Below, one piece after another: positions 10,791 to 22,023 of a stretch of 64,000 nt of DNA. Numbering within the stretch: the first letter of the stretch is position 1; every line of letters begins with the position of its first letter. The notes beneath the pieces were generated by a model that had not been told where the DNA came from, searched no databases, and was given only the letters and a program-made list of their open reading frames with translations. The translations under genes and the position numbers were made by a program. The DNA comes from Solicoccozyma terricola (lineage: Eukaryota; Basidiomycota; Tremellomycetes; Filobasidiales; Piskurozymaceae), in the NCBI GenBank assembly GCA_001600875.1, contig BCLD01000001.1:172027-236026 (forward strand). The letters are read 5' to 3'.

Positions 10791-12723
10791 ATGCCGCGTA
10801 TCAGTTTCGGTAGCAGGAGTAGCACTGGCAGTGGTAGCGATGGCGCGAAAGGCGATGGAACAAAACATAAACCTCGCCCAGCTGACACAGCCCCAAAGAA
10901 ATCCAGCATGAAGAGTAAGAAGTCGCGGAAACCCGTGGATGCGACGGAGGAGGAGGGGGGTTGGATGACGATGACAGGACCGATGAAAGATATCCTTGGG
11001 ATGCTTTGGACGGCTGCGCAGGCTGCTTTTCCCGGTGTAGTATGTGCATCAAGTCGTGATTTGGTATTTCACAGCTAACGTAGTAGGTCAGCAGCTTCCA
11101 CTGAAACCCAGCGGTACGAAAAAAGAAGTCGGGATGGAAGGACAAAACGACAGCACAATATCTAGCTTACTAAAACCACTGGTGTGGATAGATTGGTTGT
11201 TGGACCTCGAAGGGAAGGTGGGTGGTTTCTTGAAGGACACCTTGTCGTCCTCTAACTGACGTCCTGATATACAGGTTCGGGACCGAAATCCGCTGTTACA
11301 CGAATTCCTAAAGCCTTCTGCTGGAAAGATTGGAGCAGGGGAAAACACTGGTATCACACTCTTGCTTTTTCTCTTGCTAATGTGGATCGTCAAGTGAGTA
11401 AAGATGCACAGAGATCATAAAATTGCGCTTCCCTGACTGAGTATTTCATCTAGTCACTACACACCGACCAAAGCCATCCATTTCGCCCTTGCATTTGTGT
11501 TTGCATACCTATATGGTGTCACTCGTGTGATTGTCAACAAAAATGAGAAGTTCCTCAGGGAGGATGAAGAGCACACTCTGGCATTGAAGGCAGCTGTAAA
11601 AGAACGATTTAATCTACTATGGGATGCTCAGGATCTTATCGGGGCCTATGTCATCATGTCGGGACTCCACACATGGAGCAATTACGTCTATGATCTGACA
11701 GACTACGCTCAGGCTTGGTATCTCGCTCTGTTGCCGGTATTACTGACCACTCAGTATGGTCGAACGTCGGTAACCAATTTTATCGTCACGGGTTTGGGCT
11801 TGCCTTCCATATTGAACGCAGAAACACAGAAACTGGAAACGGGAAATGAATACCTAGATTATATTGCAAAACAGGTAGGTTGATATAACTGAAACTCCAG
11901 GAAGTCGCTTCAATAACTTTGCTTAGATCCAAACAGGTTTTCCGCCTTTATACGCATACCTCTACATGCTATGGAGTTTGACGATGCTGAACACAATCGT
12001 CATCGTGAGTGCCATTCAATAGTATCCATTCAATGTCTCATCTAATATAACACCGATCACTAGGTCATTCTACTCTTAGCTGGGGCGGTAGGACTGTTGT
12101 GAGTCTGATTCCGTTATAAAACAGAGGACACCACTCATTTCTTGTCCTTTCTAGCTTTTCCGGCTTACAGAACTACCATGTCGCTTACCTGCTAGCTTGT
12201 AACCACTGCATCCCTCTGCCCTTTCGGTTATGGCGTGCTGATGATCCAATTCACAGGGGGTATACTTATCCTCGACAGTATCATCCGGATCAGCGTCATC
12301 CCCCGGGAAATCGAGAAAGTCAAACAGCCACTCTTAGTGTGTTGCAATTTGCTGTGCACATGGACGTTACTGAACATCATGGCGAGTTTCGAGCGCATTC
12401 CCATGGTCGTGGAATATCTCGCCCACAACTTCCCGGCGTACCTTGTTTACAAAGGAGGAGTGGTTATCCTCCTTATAGCTTGGTATGGGATAGACACTGA
12501 CTTGCCCATTGGCCCATTTGGTACTATGGGCGGCAGAGGTGTAAGTGGTCGGACCGGGACGCAGCGATCCTCGATAATCTGATACAACTTAGCTTTCCAG
12601 TTTGCCAATCGGATGTTCTTACTCATCAACCATACGTACATCCGTGACCGAGAGAAGACCGACGAAAGAGAGAAAAAATGGAAGGAAAAAAATGAGGGAG
12701 AAAGTCGTGTATCCTGCACGTAG
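10791..12723 (+). CDS. Uncharacterised multi-pass membrane protein (first of a tandem pair)
   Basis: Nine exons: 10791-11039, 11092-11217, 11275-11393, 11454-11874, 11927-12004, 12064-12098, 12155-12198, 12257-12540 and 12601-12723 (TAG). The N-terminus is a basic, Ser/Lys-rich cytosolic-looking stretch of about 60 residues. Then several hydrophobic segments follow: ITLLLFLLLMWIV, AIHFALAFVFAYLYGV, QAWYLALLPVLL, IVIVILLLAGAVGLLF, LLVCCNLLCTWTLLNIM and VVILLIAWYGID. A loop rich in Asp/Tyr (NEYLDYIAKQ) lies between them. It ends in a charged tail (REKTDEREKKWKEKNE). I cannot match it to a known family. The neighbour 142 bp downstream is also multi-pass and unknown, so the two may work together. 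The exon 1/2 border has two possible frame-neutral choices. Confidence 0.6.
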
Positions 12724-12864
12724 AACTGTTTGCAGCTGTGTCAAAACCTATTCGAAACACCCCTTTCATATCAAAGGATCTTTCCCTTTCCCCTTATATG
12801 ATAGTTTTCGAATGTTGGTCGAACAGACGATGCCCTTTCATGCACTTCCAACTATCACATACAA

Positions 12865-14701
12865 ATGAGTACCAGGTCACGCAGCAGAAGCTCGCCCAAG
12901 AGCAGGGATCTTGTCCTCTACAATACGAACGATCTTCCCGGCTATGTTTTGGCGTGTGGCAAAGTCCTGCTGATGTGCATATATGTTACGGTGGTTGGAG
13001 TGGTACGCGCCATCATTTTCACGCCCCCTTGATTGGGAACTAACGCCAGCAACCTTTTCATAAGTTCTGTGCTACCTTCCGCAAACAAGTGCCGGAGTGT
13101 CGGTGGGTCTCGAATGATAAAAAGGCAATGTCAGTATTGGGATGGTTGGACCAAGCGATGGAAACACTCGTGAGTAGTGATGGTCAGTGTATCACCGAAA
13201 CAGGCTGATAGGTCTGCTATAGGATCCCGATACTTTTGTAAGTCCTAACCACTCACTTCAATTGCGGAAAACTCGGCTAAGCTGCAATCCAGCTACGCAA
13301 TCACAATTTCTTCTTGTTTAAATATCTCTCCACCATGGCAAAACCGTTCGAGACCCTCAATGCTAAAAAAGGACATGGCCTGGCCTTAATCGCTCTCACT
13401 TTCACCTGCGTTGTGGCAAAGTAAGCAAACGCATCAAAATAGCAGAACAACTACTGCTGAAATACTCTACACAGCTTTTTCTCCAGGTCTGTGACCAGTT
13501 ATATCACTCATGCATTCGCGACCTCATTCCTTTTGGAAGTCTCCGTGGAGCAGCTTCTTCAAACAAGCAGTCCGGTTCAGCCAAAGGGGGACCGGCGAAG
13601 GGGAGCAAAGAATCTGCGAGAGATACAAGTGATCCTCGCGATCCTCATCTTCACCTCTTTAGCCCATGCACTGTCGAGGTCATTCTATTCCATCTCAGAA
13701 GGGTTCCCATTGTGGCAACTCATGGTACCGATCATTGCTACCATGCACAAACCGCCAAAGAAAGAATGGATCGCGGACCTGTACATCGCAAGCCGTCTAG
13801 AAATCATACAATACCAAGAAGGGAAAGAACCTTCCTGGCCAAAGAACTGGCCAGCAGATGTGAGTCTTTTCACAATCCCCTCTGATTGCAGACACGTTAG
13901 GCACATCTAATTCTCGCGCAGTTCTCCCTCCCCCGTCTCATGGCGAGAGATCTCCGTCAATTTGATAGCCTGTCTATCACTCATGTGGTGAGAGAAAATG
14001 GTATAACGGAGCTGGTATGACATTTGCTGAATAGCTGCTCTAGTTCATGGGGGTTGTGGGTATCGGAGTCGTTCTCTAGTCAGTTTGGAGCTAGGCGAAA
14101 TGGAACTCCTTACCAGTACTGATAACTCTCGTCTGCAGCATGACAGGGGATGAATATATCCTTCCACAGCATGTCATACGTGCGTGCTATCTGGTGCTAT
14201 TGATACCCGCCAGGAATTGACGTGACGGGACGCACTAGTTGCTCTTGTCATCTGGTTGGCATACAGGTGTTGCTATTTCACTAATGGCTATTACAGCAAA
14301 GGATCAGAAGTCCCTGTTGACTTCCTTTTGCCGACGGTGTGCAACCTTGTCGCTGTCCTGTCATTCTCTTCGCTTACGGAACAGATAGAATCTCTCCCGT
14401 TTGTCGGGCGAGCCCTACGCATGGAGAAGTATTATTTCTGGAAGGCGGTTGTGCTGTTTTTGCTTTTGCTCGTCCCTGTAACGAACACGGACAGTCATCG
14501 AGGAGTGAGCAGGTCATAGACGAGTGACAGGGCCCCTCAGCTGACTTCTGAAACGACATGCAGCTGGCTCATATCATCCTGGAGAATCTAACAGGAGGAT
14601 TATCTCGCCTCGGGCAGTCCAGGAACAGCAACGGCAGAGGCCGCGGCTCGAGAGAGTCGAGTCGGTCAAGCCGAAATCGAAGCCCCTATGCACGGTATTA
14701 G
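12865..14701 (+). CDS. Uncharacterised multi-pass membrane protein (second of a tandem pair)
   Basis: Ten exons: 12865-13002, 13050-13169, 13223-13237, 13293-13420, 13475-13859, 13922-13987, 14044-14078, 14139-14179, 14239-14504 and 14564-14701 (TAG). Every join keeps frame, and exon 3 is a 15-nt micro-exon. The product starts MSTRSRSRSSPKS and has hydrophobic segments at VLACGKVLLMCIYVTVVGV, LALIALTFTCVVANFF, IQVILAILIFTSLAHAL, VFMGVVGIGVVLYM, LALVIWLAYRCCYF and FWKAVVLFLLLLVPV. It finishes with an Arg/Ser-rich tail (RGRGSRESSRSS and ending PYARY), perhaps a trafficking or phospho-tail. Not recognised as any transporter or transferase family. The previous gene ends 142 bp upstream on the same strand; I see no clear sequence similarity between the two. 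Confidence 0.6.
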
Positions 14702-14769
14702 TGAGAGATTCAACCACCCCAACATGCAATGACGCAGGGTCGACTAGACTATTCTATAGACAAAGCTTC

Positions 14770-16266
14770 TCAGGCGGTTCCCGCAGCCTTCCACCATGTA
14801 ACCTTGTTGTCGTCCCCCCCCGATATGAAAGCTTTCCCAGCGTTCGCCTGATTGGCCGCCAGTGGTTGCCAATCGACACTCCACACTTGAGCAGTTGTCA
14901 TTGTAGAGCTCACACATGCCCGCTGGCCGACGTCCCAGATCTTGACCGCGGAATCCGCACCACTGTGGATGGCACATGGCAGAATCAATGTTCCTGTATA
15001 ATCTGACTCTCTGCGGCAACTTGACTCACCCACTCGCTAACAGTCTACCATCAGGACTCGCTTTCACGCTCAGAACCCAACTTGTATGTCCGAACAGCTC
15101 GCCAACGGCGGCACTTCCCCTCCCCGACCCAGCAGAATGAGATCCAGCTCGGACGTCATGCAGCACGATTCGTCTATCATCTGAGCCGGAGAACAGCCAC
15201 TATAGTGATTGGTGTTGGTAAGTGTCTGACTTTGTGCAACCTCAAGTTCTTACAACGAGACTTACCTGCGAGTCGGGACTCCAACTGACGGTCCTTGAAC
15301 AGAGACCATGTGAAGCGTGACTCGCGATGACAGCTTGAGTTTCAACGTCAATGACAATGATGCGACCTGATTCAGTCGAGAGTGCTAGGTTCTTTCCATC
15401 GGGACTCTGAGCGATGATTCCAGGATCAGTTGGAAGATCCCACTGTGAATTCAAGGCACGACTCACATAACAAATATCCATGCCAAACTTCTCCTTTCCC
15501 ACTTCTATTAGCTTCAAGCATTCTCCACTCAAACCACCGGAGCCTCCCATTGCACCGTCACCATTCATCGATATGTCGTCCTCATTTTCTGAAATCCTGT
15601 AAAATCCGACACGAGCGCCTTGTCCAGTAGATGCGTAGGATGAACCGGATGGATGCATCGACACCGACCATGCAGAGAGGACTATTCCGAGGTAAGAGTT
15701 TGAGGTCAGCCAATCCTCACCAACTATAGGTTGATCATGTGCTAGACTCACTCGCCCCTTCCTCTCCAATCTCTTCACTGAACGTCTGCTTTTTCCCCAG
15801 CTTCTTCATGCTTTGTAGATCCGTCAGCGCGAGGGTTCCCTCGACCGAGACAGTCAATGCCTTCCTTCCAAGTTCATCGATAGAAAGGGAGGTGATACCG
15901 AGAGTATGGGCTTGAATTTGTCTACTTGGTCTACTTGGATTGGAGTTGTCCCTGTAATTACAGCAGCGTCAGCGCCGGATCCACCCATCCAGTTCCTGAA
16001 TGCCCACCAGACCCTCAGACCCCCATCAGCTGAAGCTGAAACTACCTCGTTCTTCGCGGTCCAGGAGCATTTCCATACCGAGTCGCTATGCTCTGCAGAC
16101 GGTGAACACAGTCATAGATCAGTTGGTGTCGTGTCAGTGAAGCAAGTTACAGACTCACCTCCCGAAGACTGGGCATTCAGGTATTGCAGCGACTGAGGTT
16201 TTTATCACCACGATGTGAGCGTCACAGAATCATTGTAATAGGTAGATAGAGGAGCAGACGCACCAT
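14770..16266 (-). CDS. SKI8: WD40 protein SKI8/WDR61 homolog
   Basis: Small WD-repeat scaffold of the Ski complex (cytoplasmic 3'-5' mRNA decay) and, in many eukaryotes, of the Paf1 complex. Eight exons: 16266-16264, 16193-16160, 16092-16008, 15951-15752, 15681-15467, 15406-15266, 15199-15030 and 14962-14770. Reading gives MSLQYLNAQSSGEH, SDSVWKCSWTAKNEVVS, ADGGLRVWDN, then repeats with AWSVSMHPSGSSYASTG, MDICYSPDGKNLALST, RTVSWSPDSQWLFSGSDD, HTSWVLSVKASPDGRLLASG, AVKIWDVGQRACVSS and FISGGDDNKVTWW. The last two match WDR61/Ski8 better than other WD40 proteins. The start codon is odd: ATG is the last three bases of exon 1, immediately before the GT donor. Confidence 0.82.
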
Positions 16267-16442
16267 GCCGATGTCTCGAGTTCCCGCTTACTCTTGCGAA
16301 TGTGAATGAATTAATAAATGGAATGCTCATCCATGTGGTTAGAGCACGATCCAGTTGACAACTGTGGACGATAAAATTGGAAACCGCGGAACGCGACGGT
16401 TGGTGTTATGAAATCGTCAAACCCACTACTACAACACTGCCT

Positions 16443-18099
16443 CTAATACCCATTGGCATACCCGCCGTAACCACCACTAGTTGCTCCGTTAGGCATCCCG
16501 CCATAGCCCCCACCCCCACCATATCCACCACCGTAACCACCCTGAGTCGGTGCATTGTGTTGTACACCATCCATCGCGCTTTCTCCCATCGGGAGACCCT
16601 GTTCGGCACCCAATTCTTCTGTCAGTTGCATAACGATAGGTTCCAGTTTTGCTTCCAGCGCTTCGAATCCCTGTGTGAAATCCCCATCGATCAACGGAAA
16701 AGAATATTAACAGATGTGCTGACATTCATCCACACACCTCCAACACGGCATCTTTGACCGCCATCGCCCCGGTACCCTCAGCTTCAAGGTAAAACGTTCC
16801 AGGCTTTGCATTATAATCAAATGGCTCTTCTGGATCTGGTTCCCTCTCATACTGAGCATTCGCAGTGGGTGGCCATTCTTCCTTGACTGAGTAGCAAAAT
16901 CAAAGAGGGCCGGTGAGAATGTATCTGAAGGGCGAGGACCTATCAGAAACCCTACTACGTACTATCTGTTTCAAACCAATAGCTGGTATGCCGCAGTTTA
17001 TTGTGCGGATCATATTCATATGCAACAGTTGTGATAGGTGACCATTTTGCATGATGCTTGGACAGACCCTACGTTGCCATCGAATTAAAAATCCCAGTCA
17101 ATTAGCATCCAAAACGACAATGGTGTGTGTGGCTGTATCTTCCTCGCTTTTGCTCACCTTGTACGCTTTACAAGTCAAATCAATCTCTTGGCCTTTTGCC
17201 AACTTCGCTATGAGGATATGTGATGGGTTTGTGTCGTCTGTGGAGATGCGGTGGGGATTAGGTGTATGACAAGAATGTACATGACTGAAAAGTAAAGGAA
17301 AAACCCACATCTTCCAACGGGAAGACCGAGATGAGGATCTCTTCTTTCTAACATTCTTTCATCTTCCGGGTTTTCTGGTTCTCCCGGCTAGACCATGAGA
17401 TTGATTTTGGTTTTTGAACATCAGCTTCTGAGACAAAGTTCCTTCACCCACACGGGGAAAAAACCACGGTCTCACTCTTTGATTTGGAACCAACTCAAAC
17501 ATACCACTAGTCACAGACATCTTATCCGATCCTTCACATTTCGCTCTCAATTGCAACTCAATCATACAAAACTGACAACCTTCGTCACAATTACAGTCCT
17601 GACCCCTCAGATAAAAAGCAATCAGTGTGCTGATTGATTCTTTGGCAGAGAGGGTTTTCACACCGCCCCTAACTCACCCGTGTATTCTTCATCGTGTTCT
17701 TAACGTTCGTACTTATCAGTGGGATCAGCCCTAATCGATGCGCTATGAATTCGTCGGGGAGTGCAGATGTATTCTGACGGAAGAAGACTTGGTCGATGGC
17801 TATCGTCACGAAGAGATTGTTTCGTGGATTCAGTGTGCCGCTCCAAAACCATCATGAATCTTGGGTATATCGCTTACCGACAGTTTCTACATCCGCCATC
17901 ATGGCTCTCCGTAAACTGTTCACATACCTAAACTCGTGCCACAACGATGCATATCAGCGTTTTGGTATCCAAGGATGGCATGTATAAGCCGTCAAACAAC
18001 GCACGACATCTCCACGCCTTCCATAGTAAACGATGCGGTCTGCTTATCCAACGAGCGAAGGGAGATCTTGCCTGATTTTACGGTGTTGAGCTCTGCCAT
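16443..18099 (-). CDS. RPB3: DNA-directed RNA polymerase II subunit RPB3
   Basis: Alpha-like core assembly subunit of nuclear RNA polymerase II. Nine exons: 18099-18001, 17932-17878, 17799-17678, 17598-17515, 17380-17309, 17237-17158, 17068-16963, 16886-16738 and 16670-16443. Diagnostic blocks: [33 protein letters not shown], the zinc-binding stretch [68 protein letters not shown] and [19 protein letters not shown]. The C-terminus is a Gly/Tyr-rich tail ending [10 protein letters not shown], longer in low complexity than in yeast. Intron borders in the middle (17381-17514) were set by frame and could move by a few codons. The gene reads toward SKI8, whose start is 177 bp from this stop, on the same strand. 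Confidence 0.93.
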
Positions 18100-18514
18100 G
18101 TTGGAAGTAGACGACTGCTTCGTGGTAGCGAGCTGGATGTCTGAAGGATATTGGTGTGAAGATGGATGGGTTCCAAGGGGTTGAAGTTGACTGTTGCGAC
18201 GGTTAGTTGTTTATCAGACAAAGTGGCGGTTTACTCGCATTTCGAATATGACGTGGCGGGGGGCAAGCAACAAGTACGGCAAATTCACGACTCATTGGGT
18301 GTTGGCACTACAAGATACGCTGACAGCTTCTCAACAGGTGTTACATCGACACATTGTACTCTGAATTGTCCTTGATCCCAAATTGTCCTTGATCCCTTCA
18401 TTCCCCTTGACCTTTCTAGCAAACGCGTCCATGCGAGTTCCCAATCGAATAGTGCGCTCTCAACCATCCGCCTCCTCCCAACCTATCAATGAGATACGAC
18501 AGCAAGGGCCACAA

Positions 18515-20370
18515 TCACAGGTGTTGCGTTCCAAGAGCAGGCCAAGATCCCCAAACCCTCGGCTTTGGACGACCCGTAACGGATGCTGGAATGACCATTA
18601 CTTCGATATTGTCCTCGAGATGTTGTGATTTATATTCAACGATGGCTGCCGGCGATTCCTGCTCAGCCGGAGCCCGAGGAGTGATAAATCGATCCAACGA
18701 ATCACTCGGCACTCGATCGTACTCGGTTGTTGACTCTGGACTTTGTAGTTGTGTTTGCCATTCGATCGATTCCGGTTCTTCCACCAAATCGGATGCATCA
18801 CCCAGTGTCACGTCCGTCACTAAACCCGCAACCCTGCTATTCCTTCGCTCCTGACCATCCTCTTCGATGCTAGGTAAACTTCCACTCGGTCCAATCACAA
18901 CGTTGCAATCCATCGGTTGTGCCAAATCCGATGGCATAGTTGGAGTCTGAGGAATCCCACGTCTAGATGTCCCACTATCCGATGCTGAATTCGATCCTAC
19001 AGTAGATGCTCTTCTCCTTCCACCTACCAACGCAGGTACGTCTCCGATTTCAGAACCAAGATTTCCCTTTCTCTTCCGCCATAAATTTCTCCATCCGCCA
19101 GCACCAGCACCAGCACCAGCACCAGCACCACCAGCACCACCACCACCACTCGTATGGCTTCTACTAGACAGTGAGCCGTTAATACTCTCCGATGTATCGT
19201 ATCGACCGAGCGGCGATCTATCTCGTTCCCTTTCCGGTCGAGCTTCATCCATGCTCGAGCTAGATCTTGATGGGAAACAAGGAGCGAGGTAATCCGACGT
19301 GACCGGTTTCAAAATCTCTGTATGAACAATAGTTGAAGAACCACGTCCTCTTCTCGTTGATACGGAGCGTTCAATATTGCTCTTTGTCGGTGTAGGAGCT
19401 GTAACGACGACGACCGAGTTTCGAATAGGTGATGTTCCTCGATCTTGAGGTTGAATAATTGACACCCGTCTGAATAAACCTGACAATGGTCGATTCTTCT
19501 TTGATGGTGATACGGGACTAGATGGTACTCCATCAACCCAATTCTTCTTCCCTTCCTTCTTATCTCCTCCGAAAATCGACATTGGTCGCTCCCTTTTCCC
19601 GGATAATAAAGTTAAAGGAGCAATATTCAACGAAGTTCGACGTAATGCTAGAATTTCATCACCACTTGATTGAGTTCTATTCCTTAAACTCAATCTAGTT
19701 GGTATATCTTCCGGTGATGTCCTCGATCTACCAGGGACGATTGGTCGAGTTGATAAAAATCGTAAGGCTGGAGTACGAGGTTGAAAACTTGAAGCTGGTG
19801 AGATGATCGGAGAAAGTATCGAATTGATTTGTTCATTCTGTTGACTAGGTGAGAGTGCAGCTTTGATCGATTTGAAGTGCGGTTTCTTGGCGTCGTCGCT
19901 TAGAGTGAGAGGTGGTAGATTGGGGAAGAGGAAAGAATGTAATTCATGTGGTGTCACATCATGATCCAAGTTCTATCGGCCCCGAGAACAAAATTCGGAT
20001 AAGCGACTATAATCCGACATCGCGCAACAACTATCAATAAACTCACCTCGACGAATATCGAAACCATTCTATACCCATCCGTCGTTCCATCATCCTCCTC
20101 CTCCTCGTCCTCCCCGTCACCCTTCGTCAGATCATCAACCTCTCCACACAACCCCACTTCACCGATCTTCCCCTCCATCGACCTATCACTATCAGGCGAT
20201 ATTTCATCATCCGCATCATCATCAGTGGTTTCACATTGAAGTGTTTCTTCTCTATCTGATCCTGATCCTGATCCTGATCTAGACGCTGGATCTGGTATTG
20301 GTCGGGAAAGATAAAGCGCCGTTGGGATCGGTCTGATTCGAGTTTCTTCGGTGTATATCAAACAAGACAT
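18515..20370 (-). CDS. Uncharacterised Ser-rich protein
   Basis: Two exons, 20370-20047 and 19972-18515, joined as MVSIFVE to NLDHDVTPHELHSFLF. About 590 residues. The first exon starts MSCLIYTEETRIRPIP and ends in an acidic run (EDEEEEDDGTT). The second is rich in Ser, Arg, Thr and Pro with many possible kinase sites and a Gly-Ala repeat stretch coded by CCAGCA units near 19098-19147. The last 40 residues (NIEVMVIPASV, RPKPRVWGSWP) look ordered. No transmembrane segment, signal peptide or known domain is visible to me; a cytoskeletal or signalling adaptor is a guess only. An upstream in-frame ATG at 20517 exists, but 20370 gives a cleaner N-terminus. Confidence 0.6.
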
Positions 20371-21078
20371 CTTGGGTGTTTGTGTGTGTGTGTGTGTGCA
20401 CAAGATGCGCAAAAGAAGTGCCTTATCTGACCCTCTTTTCGCTATCCTTCTTCCAACAATTGATCGCCGAAATAGTCTTTGGAGTTCAAAGTGGATCGAT
20501 CTGATTTGTTTGACCACTCAGATGTCCCAAGATCTTTGATACTTTAATCCTGTGTATGTTGGTAGTTCCGTGATTGATTCCTCCTCTCAAGTAATACCAA
20601 ACACACACCCCCTGCTAATCAATAGAAGGAAGGGTAGTTTTGAGGGTTTCCTTTGTAATTGACGACGACGCGATCAAGGAGGGGTGTTTGAAGGTAGATG
20701 AGGAAGTGTTGTGCTGTTTCAACACCGGGGGATGTGGGGATGGGGGTAATGTTGTTCCCCAAGTGAACTCCACAACGAGGGGCGGGGTGAGAGAGCGAGC
20801 TTTGAATTGTTAGTGTTTGTTGTGTTGCTAACGCGGGGTTCCACAAGTAACTTGTAGGGATAGAATATTGATGAACCTCGAGGCGCAGATCGACGTCGAG
20901 GTATACGATTGCAGTAAGCGAGACGATGATGAATGGGTCCCAGCAAGATGATGGGATGATGGATGGGTGGGGTGGGGTGGGTCCTACACTGCAACACGTC
21001 CGACAGACCTCGTTGTTAGCTGGAGATAATATAACCCAGAGAGAGACAAAAGATTCGAAAAGTGGCTGTGGCTGTAAC

Positions 21079-21118
<40 letters not shown>

Positions 21119-21880
21119 NNNNNNNNNNNNNNNNNNNNNNNNNNNNNNNNNNNNNNNNNNNNNNNNNNNCCACCCACGTACCCATTCCCAAACCCATATA
21201 CTACCCCCCCCCTCCCCTCTCCCCCTCCCAGTCGCTACCCTTTACCCGTCTTCTCCCACACACCAGAACGAGCCCCGACTCAATCACCCCCGAAACGCCT
21301 GCACCGTCGCTACAGTTGAGCATGTCGGCGGTGTACATCCCCGGTACTGTACCTCGTCCACAGGTAGGAAGGGGGAAACAACCAAAAAAAGTCTAAATAG
21401 AAAGAAAATAACAAGGTTCGAGGGGGAAAAACGAGGGTACTCGTGGCTTACATTTCTATATCCAGAAAACAACAGAACAAGGGTAGCTAACCAAATGGCC
21501 AGAGGAACTGGGATTCACAGGTGACAATATCGGGATGGGCGGCTCCACTGGATCGTCGTATAGTGCTGCCATCCCNCCCCCCCCCCCCTCACCGCCTTGA
21601 CGCTAGACATGTTCTCGAACTGCAAGTAGTTACCTTGGAAACCCTTTACGCCACCCATTTAAACGCGTCGTTCTCGTGTTCAAATGAATCGAATCCCACA
21701 GATTGAATATTCAATACAGTAGTACATGCAGAGAGAGAGAAAGAGAGAGAGAGAGCAGGGGAGATGAGAGGGGAATGCCTCTATGGCTTACGTACAATGA
21801 ACACTCCGCGCCACCAACAGATTATCCAGATGGAAAAAAGAAAAGTTGAAGTATTCAATAACGGACTTTTGTAACTCGGT

Positions 21881-21913
<33 letters not shown>

Positions 21914-22023
21914 CAAGTCGCCGCGACATATTTGGCCTTTACTTTTTTTTCTTTTCTTCTTTTTTTCTTTTTTCTCTTTTTCTTGTTTTTCGTTCTTTGT
22001 CGTTCGGTCTCTTTTTTGCCTTT
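20371..22023. other. Gapped stretch with no confirmed gene; one possible small minus-strand exon
   Basis: Contains a 39-C run (21080-21118), a 51-base N gap (21119-21169), an N at 21576 and a GA microsatellite near 21730-21755. On the minus strand 21658-21593 is an open stretch starting with ATG (MGGVKGFQGNYLQFEN, then MSSVKA) that ends at a perfect GTGAG donor; the downstream exon would lie across the N at 21576. On the plus strand a short frame from 21322 (MSAVYIPGTVPRPQ) also ends at a possible donor. Neither could be completed. Confidence 0.3.
21080..21169. repeat. 39-C run followed by a 51-base N gap
   Basis: C 21080-21118, N 21119-21169. This is the only sized gap in the window; the sequence across it is unknown. 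Confidence 0.95.
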
